Both the position numbers and the translations under genes were made by a program. Shown here in pieces: positions 1 through 8,253 of a stretch of DNA of 27,526 nucleotides. Location of the stretch: positions 1-27,526 of the forward strand of contig NZ_JOGB01000083.1 in the NCBI RefSeq assembly GCF_000719335.1, in the 5' to 3' direction. Source of the stretch: Streptomyces sp. NRRL S-87 (GTDB lineage: Bacteria > Actinomycetota > Actinomycetes > Streptomycetales > Streptomycetaceae). The notes below the pieces were generated by a model, which was not told the DNA's origin, did no database searches, and was given only the letters and a program-made list of their open reading frames with translations. Every line of letters begins with the position of its first letter. The first letter of the stretch is position 1.

Positions 1-2
1 CC

Positions 3-1667
<1,665 letters not shown>

Positions 1668-1683
1668 CGACCTCGACTTCGGC

Positions 1684-3753
1684 ATGACCGAGCGCCACAC
1701 CGCCGACGGCGTGGCGGCCGGCATCGACGCCCACGTCGAGTACCTCAGCGACCTGTTCGACCACGAGACGGTCGTCGGATTCGCCGACCGCCTCCTGCGA
1801 CTCCTGGAAGCCGTCGCCGCCGACCCCGACACCCGGGTCGACGCCGTCGACGTCCTCGGCGACGCGGAGCGCGCGGCGCTCCTGCGCACCGGCGGCGACA
1901 CCCACGTCGACCACGCGGACGAGCAGCCCGTGCACCGGCTGGTCGCCGCGCGCGCCGCCGCCTTCCCGGACGCCGTCGCCGTGGTCTGCGGCGACGCCGA
2001 ACTCACCTACCGGGAGCTGGACGTCCGCTCCGGCCAGGTCGCCCGGCACCTCCTCGCGCACGGCGCGGGACCGGAGGTCCCCGTCGCCCTCTGCCTGGAG
2101 CGCGGGCCCGACATGATCGTGGCGATGCTCGGCGTCCTGAAGGCGGGCGCGGCCTACGTGCCGCTCGACCCGGGCAACCCGGCCCAGCGACTGCGGTTCG
2201 TCCTCGACGAGACCCGGACCCCGGTCGTCGTCACCCAGGAGTCCCTCGCGGACAAGCTGGGCGGACCGTCGCCGACCGGCGCCCCCGCGCGCCACCTGCT
2301 GCTGATGGACCGGGACCGTGCCCTCCTCGACGCCCTCGACGGCTCCGACCCCGGGGTCCCGGTCGACCCGTCCTCACTGGCGTACGTCATCTACACCTCC
2401 GGGTCCACCGGTACGCCCAAGGGCGTCATGATCGAGCACCGCTCGATGAGCAACCGGCTCCAGGAAATGCGGCAGCGGTACGGCCTCGGCCCCGCCGACC
2501 GGACCCTCCAGTTCGCCTCCGTCAGCTTCGACGCCGCCGCCGAGCAGATCTTCCCCACGCTCATGGCCGGCGGCCGGATCGTGCTGCGCGACGGGGAGAC
2601 CTGGACGCCGGCGCAGAGCCTGCGCGTGATCCGCGAACAGGGGCTCACCGTCGGTGAGTTCACCCCGGCGATGTGGCAGCAGATCGTGGCCCGGCTGGAG
2701 GACGGCGACACTCTCGCGGACTCCTTCCGACTCCTCGTCCTGGGGGGTGAGGCGGTGCCGGCGAACGTGGTCGCGCAGTGGTTCCGCACCACGTCGGTGC
2801 CGATCGTCAACACGTACGGCCCGACCGAGACCACCATCTCCGCGACGGCGTACACGCTGACCGGCCCCGTGGACCGGGTCCCGATCGGCCGGCCCATCGG
2901 CAACACCGAGGCGTACGTCATGGACGCGCGCGGCGCGCTCGCCCCCACCGGGGTCCCCGGGGAGCTGTGGCTCGGCGGCGTCGGCGTCGCCCGCGGCTAC
3001 TGGGAGCGGCCCGAGCTGACCTCCGGGGCGTTCGTCCCGCACCCCTTCGCCGCGGACCCGGACGCCCGGCTGTACCGGACCGGGGACCTCGTGCGCTGGC
3101 TGCCCGACGGGAACCTGGAGTTCCTCGGCCGCATCGACCACCAGGTCAAGCTGCGCGGGCTGCGGATCGAGCTCGGGGAGATCGAGGCCGTGCTCGCCTC
3201 CCAGGAGGAGATCGCCTCGGCGGTCGTCCTGGTCCGCGAGGACACCCCGGGCGACACCCGGCTCGTGGCGTACGCCGTCCCCGCGCCGGGCGCCTCCGTC
3301 GACGTCCCCGCCGTACGGCTGCGCTGCAAGGAGGCCCTGCCCGAGTACATGATCCCGGCCGCCTTCGTGGTCATGGACGCGCTGCCGCTCACCACCAGCG
3401 GGAAGATCGACCGGCGGGCGCTGCCGGAGCCGGCCGCCGAGCGCGAGCACCTCGCCGGCGACTACAGCGCGCCGCGCAACGAGATCGAGGCGGCGCTGGC
3501 GGAGGTCTGGAAGGACGTCCTCGGCATCGAGCAGGTGGGCATCCACGACAGCTTCTTCGAGCTGGGCGGCCACTCGCTGCTCGCGACCCGGGTGGTCAAC
3601 CAGGTCGACCTGCTCACCGGGCTGGAGGTCTCCCTGAGGGAGTTCTTCGCGGCCCCGACCGTCGCCTCGCTCGCGGCCCGCCTGCTGGAGCTGATCGCCC
3701 TGGAGGACGAGGAGGAGGACGCGGCCCTGGAGGACGCCGGCGCGATGGCCTGA
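1684..3753 (+). CDS. NRPS terminal adenylation-carrier (A-T) part, no thioesterase
   Basis: This is the continuation of the NRPS in a second frame; homology already begins at 1669 (DLDFGMTERH, end of a C domain), and 1684 is just the first ATG. The adenylation domain is complete: YTSGSTGTPKGV (A3, about residue 238), NTYGPTETT (A5), YRTGDLVR (A7), HQVKLRGLRIELGEIE (A8) and TTSGKIDRR (A10). A carrier domain follows with LGGHSLLAT, whose Ser631 would carry phosphopantetheine. The protein ends about 60 residues later in an acidic tail, without thioesterase, reductase or epimerase. Aligned by eye to GrsA, the pocket residues read D-A-E-E-V-G-T-I-S plus Lys. The two glutamates suggest a basic amino acid such as Lys or Orn, which is an inference. 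It would need a phosphopantetheinyl transferase; one is encoded at 4453. As a free-standing product the start is doubtful, since the real gene should be fused to the upstream C domain. Confidence 0.85.
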   Translation: MTERHTADGVAAGIDAHVEYLSDLFDHETVVGFADRLLRLLEAVAADPDTRVDAVDVLGDAERAALLRTGGDTHVDHADEQPVHRLVAARAAAFPDAVAVVCGDAELTYRELDVRSGQVARHLLAHGAGPEVPVALCLERGPDMIVAMLGVLKAGAAYVPLDPGNPAQRLRFVLDETRTPVVVTQESLADKLGGPSPTGAPARHLLLMDRDRALLDALDGSDPGVPVDPSSLAYVIYTSGSTGTPKGVMIEHRSMSNRLQEMRQRYGLGPADRTLQFASVSFDAAAEQIFPTLMAGGRIVLRDGETWTPAQSLRVIREQGLTVGEFTPAMWQQIVARLEDGDTLADSFRLLVLGGEAVPANVVAQWFRTTSVPIVNTYGPTETTISATAYTLTGPVDRVPIGRPIGNTEAYVMDARGALAPTGVPGELWLGGVGVARGYWERPELTSGAFVPHPFAADPDARLYRTGDLVRWLPDGNLEFLGRIDHQVKLRGLRIELGEIEAVLASQEEIASAVVLVREDTPGDTRLVAYAVPAPGASVDVPAVRLRCKEALPEYMIPAAFVVMDALPLTTSGKIDRRALPEPAAEREHLAGDYSAPRNEIEAALAEVWKDVLGIEQVGIHDSFFELGGHSLLATRVVNQVDLLTGLEVSLREFFAAPTVASLAARLLELIALEDEEEDAALEDAGAMA

Positions 3754-3758
3754 CGCCA

Positions 3759-3787
3759 CCGGGCGCGGCCGGCCCGGCCGCGCCCGG
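3759..3787 (+). terminator. Rho-independent-type hairpin after NRPS
   Basis: A perfect 12-bp GC stem (3759-3770 with 3776-3787) around a 5-nt loop begins 6 nt after the NRPS stop codon. No T-run follows, as is usual in Streptomyces. Confidence 0.7.
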
Positions 3788-3802
3788 ACGGCCGAACGGC
3801 CT

Positions 3803-3853
3803 CGGCCGTGCTCACCGCGGGCCCTCGGAGGAGGGCGGGGGTGAGCACGGCCG
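3803..3853. terminator. Second hairpin, possibly bidirectional
   Basis: The arm CGGCCGTGCTCACC (3803-3816) pairs perfectly with 3840-3853, a 14-bp stem with a 23-nt loop. It lies between the NRPS end and the end of the minus-strand small-peptide gene, so it could stop transcription from either side. The remaining 3854-4065 holds only proline/glycine-biased low-complexity sequence with no gene I can support. Confidence 0.55.
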
Positions 3854-4065
3854 GGACCGGTCGGACAGGCGCAGGATCAGGCCCTGGTACACGCGCAGGT
3901 ACAGGCGCCGGGGCAGGGTCGGGGACGGTGGCAGGCTGCGGGCCGGGCTTCGGGCCGGGCCCGGGGGGCTGTCGCGCGGGCGGCTGGGACGTCGGTTCCG
4001 CACCCGTCTCCGGGTCGGGCTCGGCCACGGCCGACGGGTGGGGCGGGCCGGGCGGCCGGCCCTGC

Positions 4066-4230
4066 TCAGCCCCACGGGTTGTGCGGGTCGGGCGACTCGG
4101 TGACGACGACGCCGGGCTGGGTGGGCGGAGTGGTCGAGGTGTTCTCCGCGTAGGCGTTGGTCGTGAGGGACCCGGCGGCAGCGACGAGGAGGACGAGACC
4201 GGCGATGCGAAGCGCGACGTTCTTGATCAT
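4066..4230 (-). CDS. Small secreted peptide, 54 aa, unknown function
   Basis: I do not recognise this gene. The ATG at 4230 is preceded by GGAG (in cggacttGGAGtcagtagcaag, 13 nt away). The translation starts MIKNVALRIAGLVLLVAAAG and continues SLTTNAYAENTSTTPPTQPG, VVVTESPDPHNPWG, then TGA at 4066-4068. The N-terminus is a convincing Sec signal peptide: Lys at position 3, hydrophobic core residues 5-19, and a likely cleavage after AYA (residues 26-28). The mature peptide would be about 26 residues, acidic, rich in Thr and Pro, with no Cys and an aromatic NPWG end. It is divergent from the phosphopantetheinyl transferase at 4453, with an inverted repeat between them. It could be a small exported peptide linked to the NRPS locus or an unrelated one; the existence of the gene is fairly well supported, the role is not. 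Confidence 0.6.
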   Translation of the reverse strand: MIKNVALRIAGLVLLVAAAGSLTTNAYAENTSTTPPTQPGVVVTESPDPHNPWG

Positions 4231-4317
4231 CTTGCTACTGACTCCAAGTCCGAGAGGCGGCCGACGGGCTGCTGCTTGAGGAATGTCTGAAGCTTTACAG
4301 CCCCTGCCATCGGGTCA

Positions 4318-4344
4318 CTATCGATGGCTTCCCGGTATCGATAG
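4318..4344. promoter_or_regulatory. Inverted repeat in divergent intergenic region, candidate operator
   Basis: The 8-bp arms CTATCGAT (4318-4325) and ATCGATAG (4337-4344) are perfect inverted copies 11 bp apart, centre to centre about two helical turns. They lie between the divergent starts at 4230 (minus) and 4453 (plus), in a stretch that is more AT-rich than its surroundings. This fits a dimeric repressor or activator site; the binding protein is unknown. Confidence 0.45.
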
Positions 4345-4452
4345 GCGGCCCATCGCACTGCCTCTGACCTGGCTTTTCACCACCATCACAAGGAACCGAC
4401 GGACAGCTTGCCCCGGCGCGCTGTGCCGCCATCCGACGAGTTGAGGACCCGA

Positions 4453-5367
4453 ATGGAACTGATGAACCCGCCCCGCCCTTCGGCCGCCGGTCGGCGGGCC
4501 GCGCACCCCGGGGCCGTCCGGCCGGGACCGCCCGGCGTCCCGTCCGGCGTCCCGTCCGGCACCGGCCGGTCGACCGGGCACCCGGCGCCCCCCGGCGACG
4601 CCCCGACCGCGGTGGTCGACTGCCACGTCTGGCTCTCCAGGGTCCCCGCAGAACCGGTCCTGCGCTTCGAGCTCCTCGACGAGGCGGAGCGGGCCCGCTG
4701 CTCGCGCTTCGTGAACGGGCGCGACCTCGCCCTCTTCGTCACGGGCCGGACGCTCGCCAAGTCGGCGGTGGGCCTGCTCGCCGGAGTCGCCCCCGAGGAG
4801 GTGCTCCTGCGCGCCCTGTGCCCCGACTGCGGCGGACCGCACGGCAAGCCGTGGGTGGAGGGGAAGGCGGCCGGCTGGGAGCTGTCGCTGTCCCACTCCC
4901 GCGACGTGGTGGCGGTCGCGGTGACGTACGGCCACCCCGTGGGAGTGGACGTCGAGTACTTCGTCCCGCAGGCGCCGCCGGGCATCCCGGCCGAGTACGA
5001 GCTGGTCCTGACCCCCGCCGAGCGGCTGATGGTGGAGTCCCTGCCGATCGAGCGCCAGGCCTCCGCCTGCCTCACGCTGTGGACGCGCAAGGAGGCCGTC
5101 CTCAAGGCCACCGGCGAGGGTCTGAACACCTCCATGGAGTCCTTCACGGTCTCCCCCGCATCGGCGCCGCCCGAGCTGATCGCCTGGCACGGCCCCAGCG
5201 CGTCCGGCCGTCCCGCGCTCGCCCTGGCGGACCTCCCGCGGCTGGGCGACTGCCACGGCGCCCTCGCCGTCACGGGCGCCCGGACCGCCGCCCTCGCGGT
5301 CCACACGGGCGCGGAGCTCGCGCCCGGCAGCGCGCTGGCGGCACGTCCGGTGGCTCCCGCCCCGTGA
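4453..5367 (+). CDS. Sfp-type 4'-phosphopantetheinyl transferase
   Basis: It transfers the phosphopantetheine arm of coenzyme A to the conserved serine of carrier domains, here plausibly the NRPS carrier that ends 700 bp upstream. The family signatures are clear: GVDVEYF with the Mg-binding acids D166 and E168, and LWTRKEAVLKATGEGL with W210, K213, E214 and K218. SLSHS, the conserved motif before the first signature, is also present. The Pro/Gly-rich first 55 residues are outside the conserved domain. A TTG at 4408 would extend the protein by 15 residues, but the ATG at 4453 follows GAGGA with 6-nt spacing and is preferred. The length of 304 aa is slightly long for the family because of the N-terminal extension. 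It is transcribed away from the small-peptide gene and converges on the chaplin gene. Confidence 0.9.
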   Translation: MELMNPPRPSAAGRRAAHPGAVRPGPPGVPSGVPSGTGRSTGHPAPPGDAPTAVVDCHVWLSRVPAEPVLRFELLDEAERARCSRFVNGRDLALFVTGRTLAKSAVGLLAGVAPEEVLLRALCPDCGGPHGKPWVEGKAAGWELSLSHSRDVVAVAVTYGHPVGVDVEYFVPQAPPGIPAEYELVLTPAERLMVESLPIERQASACLTLWTRKEAVLKATGEGLNTSMESFTVSPASAPPELIAWHGPSASGRPALALADLPRLGDCHGALAVTGARTAALAVHTGAELAPGSALAARPVAPAP

Positions 5368-5397
5368 CCCCGCCGACGGCCAGGGGGCGGGCGTCAC
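5364..5397. terminator. Hairpin between convergent PPTase and chaplin genes
   Basis: The arms GTGACCCCGCC (5364-5374) and GGCGGGCGTCAC (5386-5397) form an 11-bp stem with one bulged C. It overlaps the PPTase stop and ends just before the chaplin stop at 5407, so it likely serves both genes. Confidence 0.5.
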
Positions 5398-5406
5398 CGG
5401 ACCGCG

Positions 5407-6207
5407 TCAGCCCCGGCGGCCGGCCGCCGGGGCGCCGAAGCGGCGGAAGAGAAGGCCACCGGCCAGGAGCGCCGCCAGGCTCGTGGCAGCGGCGGCGCCG
5501 ACCGTGCCGTCCGCACCGGTGTGCGCCAGGGCTTCGACCGGCCGCCGCTCGCGCACGGTGGGCACGACCGGCCTCGGCAGGGTGCGGACGGTGGGCGGCT
5601 CGTGCGGCGCGGTCTTCACGGGAGGCTTCACGGCAGGCTTCGGGGGGACCGTCGGCACCTCGGGCGCGGGCGGCTTCTGCACCGTGGGTGGCTTCGGCTG
5701 CACCGGCTCCTCGGGCCGCCCGCCCGGACCGTTCACGGACTCGTTCCCGAAGACGGGATTGGCGACCCCGACCACGTTCACGGTGTTGCCGCTGACGTTC
5801 ACCGGCAGCCGTACGGGCAGCTGGACGCCGTTGCCGGTGATGACGCCCGGCGACCCCTCCGCGGCGCCACCCGCCTTGGCCCCGCCCGACGTCGAGGACG
5901 TAGCCGAGGGCGAGGACGAGGAGGAGCCGCTCTCGTGGGCCCCGCTGCCCGTGTTGGCGGCCCCGCCGCCCTGGTTCGCGCAGCGGTTTCCCATGGCGGG
6001 GTTGAGCAGCCCGACCACGTTCACGGTGTTCCCGCACGCGCTCACGGGGACGTGCACCGGCAGCTGGATGCCGTTGCCCGAGAGCAGACCCGGCGAGCCC
6101 TTCGAAGCCCCCTCCGCCGCGGAGTCGGCGTACACCGATCCGGCCATGGCCATCACCCCGGACGCCGCGGCGACGGCGATCACACTGTTTCGCTTGGCCC
6201 GAGTCAT
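5407..6207 (-). CDS. Long chaplin, two chaplin domains, sortase-anchored
   Basis: Chaplins are secreted hydrophobic proteins that assemble into amyloid-like surface films on aerial hyphae; long ones are attached to the wall by sortase. The ATG at 6207 is preceded by AGGGA at 5 nt. Order in the 266-aa protein: signal peptide (about 1-28, ending VYADS), chaplin domain 1 (about 37-79, with Cys58 and Cys76), a Ser/Gly linker, chaplin domain 2 (about 118-160), a Pro-rich wall-spanning stretch (165-225), the sortase signal LAHTG (227-231), a hydrophobic segment (about 236-254) and a basic tail RRFG. This matches the ChpA-C type. Oddly, domain 2 has Ser139 and Ser157 where domain 1 has its two cysteines. 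The gene sits alone between the PPTase and tRNA-Arg. Confidence 0.93.
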   Translation of the reverse strand: MTRAKRNSVIAVAAASGVMAMAGSVYADSAAEGASKGSPGLLSGNGIQLPVHVPVSACGNTVNVVGLLNPAMGNRCANQGGGAANTGSGAHESGSSSSSPSATSSTSGGAKAGGAAEGSPGVITGNGVQLPVRLPVNVSGNTVNVVGVANPVFGNESVNGPGGRPEEPVQPKPPTVQKPPAPEVPTVPPKPAVKPPVKTAPHEPPTVRTLPRPVVPTVRERRPVEALAHTGADGTVGAAAATSLAALLAGGLLFRRFGAPAAGRRG

Positions 6208-6426
6208 CGGTCCCTGCCCTTCCACGCATGGTCGCGGGCACTCACCCGCACCCGTGAAAACGCCCCGCCAGCCATCCGGGTTATGCCAAATCCACCTTTC
6301 GCCCCCTACGGCCCTCCCCGTCCCCACCCCGTCCGCACCTCCGGGCCACGTACGCGATCATGGCCGGACCACCGCACCACGGCCCTCACGAGCAACAATC
6401 CCCCGTACGCCCCGCAGCGCACCCGC

Positions 6427-6432
6427 TACACT
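6427..6432 (+). promoter_or_regulatory. Candidate -10 element (TACACT) for tRNA-Arg
   Basis: TACACT lies 39 bp before the mature tRNA start, a spacing typical of actinobacterial tRNA promoters. No convincing -35 hexamer was seen, so the call is tentative. Confidence 0.35.
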
Positions 6433-6470
6433 GGGCCCGGCGATCTGCCCCTTCGGGAAGATCATCAGTT

Positions 6471-6543
6471 GCCTTCGTAGCTCAGGGGATAGAGCACGGC
6501 TCTCCTAAAGCCGGTGTCGCAGGTTCGAATCCTGCCGGGGGCA
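6471..6543 (+). tRNA. tRNA-Arg (anticodon CCT)
   Basis: The 73-nt cloverleaf can be folded by eye. The acceptor arm GCCTTCG pairs with CGGGGGC (with G-T pairs) and leaves discriminator A at 6543. The anticodon arm is CGGCT-CTCCTAA-AGCCG with anticodon CCT, and the T arm is GCAGG-TTCGAAT-CCTGC. CCA is not encoded, as is common in Streptomyces. It reads AGG codons. No integrase gene or duplicated tRNA end is visible nearby, so there is no sign of an integrated element here. Confidence 0.95.
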
Positions 6544-6552
6544 CGTACGCGA

Positions 6553-6590
6553 CGAGAGGCCCCGGACCGGGAACGGTCCGGGGCCTCTCG
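6553..6590 (+). terminator. Terminator hairpin after tRNA-Arg
   Basis: A perfect 16-bp stem (6553-6568 with 6575-6590) closes a GGGAAC loop, 10 nt beyond the tRNA end. Confidence 0.8.
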
Positions 6591-6745
6591 CGTGCTGGCG
6601 GTCGGGGGCATGGCCTCGGCGCCGGTTCCTGCTCTTGGGGTGACAGTCGGCCGGATATGCGCCCTCGGTGCTGTCACGTGGGGGGAATGCGCTGATCAGG
6701 GCGTCGGCTCCGCCGGTGGGGGGCGCCCTCCCGGACATCCGGGTG

Positions 6746-6771
6746 CATATGCCCCGATATGCCCCTACGAT
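6746..6771 (+). promoter_or_regulatory. Tandem 10-bp repeat next to a -10-like hexamer
   Basis: CATATGCCCC and GATATGCCCC lie back to back (6746-6765) and are followed at once by TACGAT (6766-6771), a possible -10 box for the gene starting at 6815. A third similar copy, GGATATGCGCC, is at 6653. This is a candidate promoter with operator repeats. Confidence 0.35.
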
Positions 6772-6814
6772 CCCAAGTAGTCCGAAGAAGTTCCCCTGAG
6801 GGAGTGACGCCGGA

Positions 6815-7015
6815 ATGACCAGAGAGCAGAAGAAGGACCTCCGCACGGCGGCCAAGGCCGCGGAGCCGACGGGCCCGCCGACCGACGCGGGGCACGGCTT
6901 CCACGGGCCGGTCCGCAGCAAGGTCAAGGGCGGCGCGCACACGAAGGCGGAGCTCAAGCGGGCGGGCTCGCCCAAGGGCGACCGCATCGGCGAGCGGAGC
7001 CGCGGGCTGAGCTGA
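6815..7015 (+). CDS. Small basic hypothetical protein, 66 aa
   Basis: I do not recognise the family. The ATG is preceded by a strong GAGGGAG ribosome binding site at about 9 nt. The protein starts MTREQKKDLRTAAKAAEPTG and ends GERSRGLS. It is hydrophilic, strongly basic (many Lys/Arg), and has no Cys, signal peptide or membrane segment, so it is likely cytoplasmic and possibly nucleic-acid-associated. It has its own candidate promoter and is followed by a long hairpin at 7128. The 7000-7060 stretch just after it partly repeats the gene's last codons (GAGCGGAGCCGCGGG occurs twice), a small local duplication. Confidence 0.65.
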   Translation: MTREQKKDLRTAAKAAEPTGPPTDAGHGFHGPVRSKVKGGAHTKAELKRAGSPKGDRIGERSRGLS

Positions 7016-7127
7016 GCCGTGCCGGCCCGGCCGAGCGGAGCCGCGGGCCGAGCCGGGTAGGCCGTGCCGACCCGGAGGCGCTGAGCCCGCCCCGGGGGCA
7101 GGACCCCGCCCCACCCCACCTCCGCAG

Positions 7128-7179
7128 ACGAGGGAGCCCTCCCGGCGGCCGGGCATGGCTGCCGGGAGGGCTCCCTCGT
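7128..7179. terminator. Long bidirectional hairpin between convergent genes
   Basis: A perfect 19-bp stem (7128-7146 with 7161-7179) around a 14-nt loop separates the 66-aa gene (plus) from the hydrolase gene (minus, stop at 7265). It can serve both directions. Confidence 0.8.
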
Positions 7180-7264
7180 TCATGAGCGCATCGGGGGCGG
7201 CGGGGGTGGGACGACGGGGCGACGGGACGACGGGACGACCGGGGCAGCCGGTGCGGCGACTCCG

Positions 7265-8233
7265 TCAGCCGCGTTCCCAGCGCTCCGTGAGTTTGCTGAT
7301 CGCGGACGCGACCTCGGAGCGGCTCTCCGCGTTCGTGCGGATGCCGCGGTTCATCTCGATGTGCAGGAAGCGCGCGTCCGTCTCGGCCGCGTCCAGTCCC
7401 TGCTCGTTCGACGTGCCGGAGAGCTTGCACTTGCGGGACCAGGCCTGGCACACCTCCAGGTCCGCCGCCCGCAACCCCTTCGACAGCAGCCTGGCGTCGG
7501 CCACCGCCCGGTCGCCCGCGCCCGTGGAGACCACGACGTCGAACTCCGGGAAGGACTCGTTGGCGAAACCGTGCAACTGGACGCCCGGCATCTTCCGCTT
7601 GATGAGCTCGTCGATCACACTGTGGAAGACGGAGTCCGTACGGTGCGCCACGTCGGCGGCGTTGCCCTTGCCCGCGTTGCGGTGGGCGCCCGCCAGCACC
7701 AGGACGCCGCCCGGTTCGCCCCGGAGGACCTCGGCGCCGACGCGTTCGGTGTTCTCGTCGGCGATCGGGTGGGGCACCTGCACCGACCAGCGGATCGGGG
7801 TGCTCAGGTCGACGTAGACCCGGCCCCAGCCGCGACTGCGGCCGCCGGTGAAGGCGGCGGCGTCGGAGACCTCGGCGAAGCGCCGACCGCTCACCCCGTC
7901 CGTGAAGGACTGCAAAGAGTAATCGACCTCGGCGAGTTTGCGACGGGCCGCTTCCTGGTTCCCGTCAAGGAGCAACGCCACACCCTGAGTGACCGTCAGC
8001 CGTTCATCCCGGGTTGGTATGCGGTAACCGCCCCGTTCACCAAAGGCTGTTGTGTATTGGGTGATCCGATCTTCCAGGTCAACGGCCGCGGCGGCGCGAG
8101 GTCGCGGCGGCTCCTGCTGACCGGCGGAGGGTTGCCCACCCCACAGTGTGAGACACACCACAATCGCACAGATGGAAGCCACCGCGCCGAAAGTTATTGC
8201 AATCGTTATTCGTTTCGCGGGAGATGCGCTCAT
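7265..8233 (-). CDS. Membrane-anchored putative metal-dependent amidohydrolase, PGA locus
   Basis: The 322-aa protein has a short basic N-terminus (MSASPAKR), one membrane segment (about residues 9-31) and an outside domain. That domain contains clustered candidate metal or catalytic residues: VPHPIADENTE, AGAHRN, DVAHRTDSVFH, and near the end FLHIEMNRGIR. This pattern loosely recalls N-formylglutamate amidohydrolase and gamma-PGA hydrolase-like zinc enzymes, but I cannot assign a family with certainty. It is divergent from the CapA gene with only about 20 bp between start codons, so co-regulation with the PGA operon is likely, and a role in trimming or releasing the polymer is a reasonable inference. 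No clear ribosome binding site precedes the ATG at 8233, so the transcript may be leaderless. The first codons use rare ATA isoleucines and the local GC is low for this genome. Confidence 0.6.
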   Translation of the reverse strand: MSASPAKRITIAITFGAVASICAIVVCLTLWGGQPSAGQQEPPRPRAAAAVDLEDRITQYTTAFGERGGYRIPTRDERLTVTQGVALLLDGNQEAARRKLAEVDYSLQSFTDGVSGRRFAEVSDAAAFTGGRSRGWGRVYVDLSTPIRWSVQVPHPIADENTERVGAEVLRGEPGGVLVLAGAHRNAGKGNAADVAHRTDSVFHSVIDELIKRKMPGVQLHGFANESFPEFDVVVSTGAGDRAVADARLLSKGLRAADLEVCQAWSRKCKLSGTSNEQGLDAAETDARFLHIEMNRGIRTNAESRSEVASAISKLTERWERG

Positions 8234-8253
8234 AGTCAGATGAAAATACCGGA

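Noticed and set aside
6471..6543. tRNA-Arg as attachment site of an integrated element
   Set aside because: No integrase gene and no second copy of the tRNA 3' end were seen on either side.
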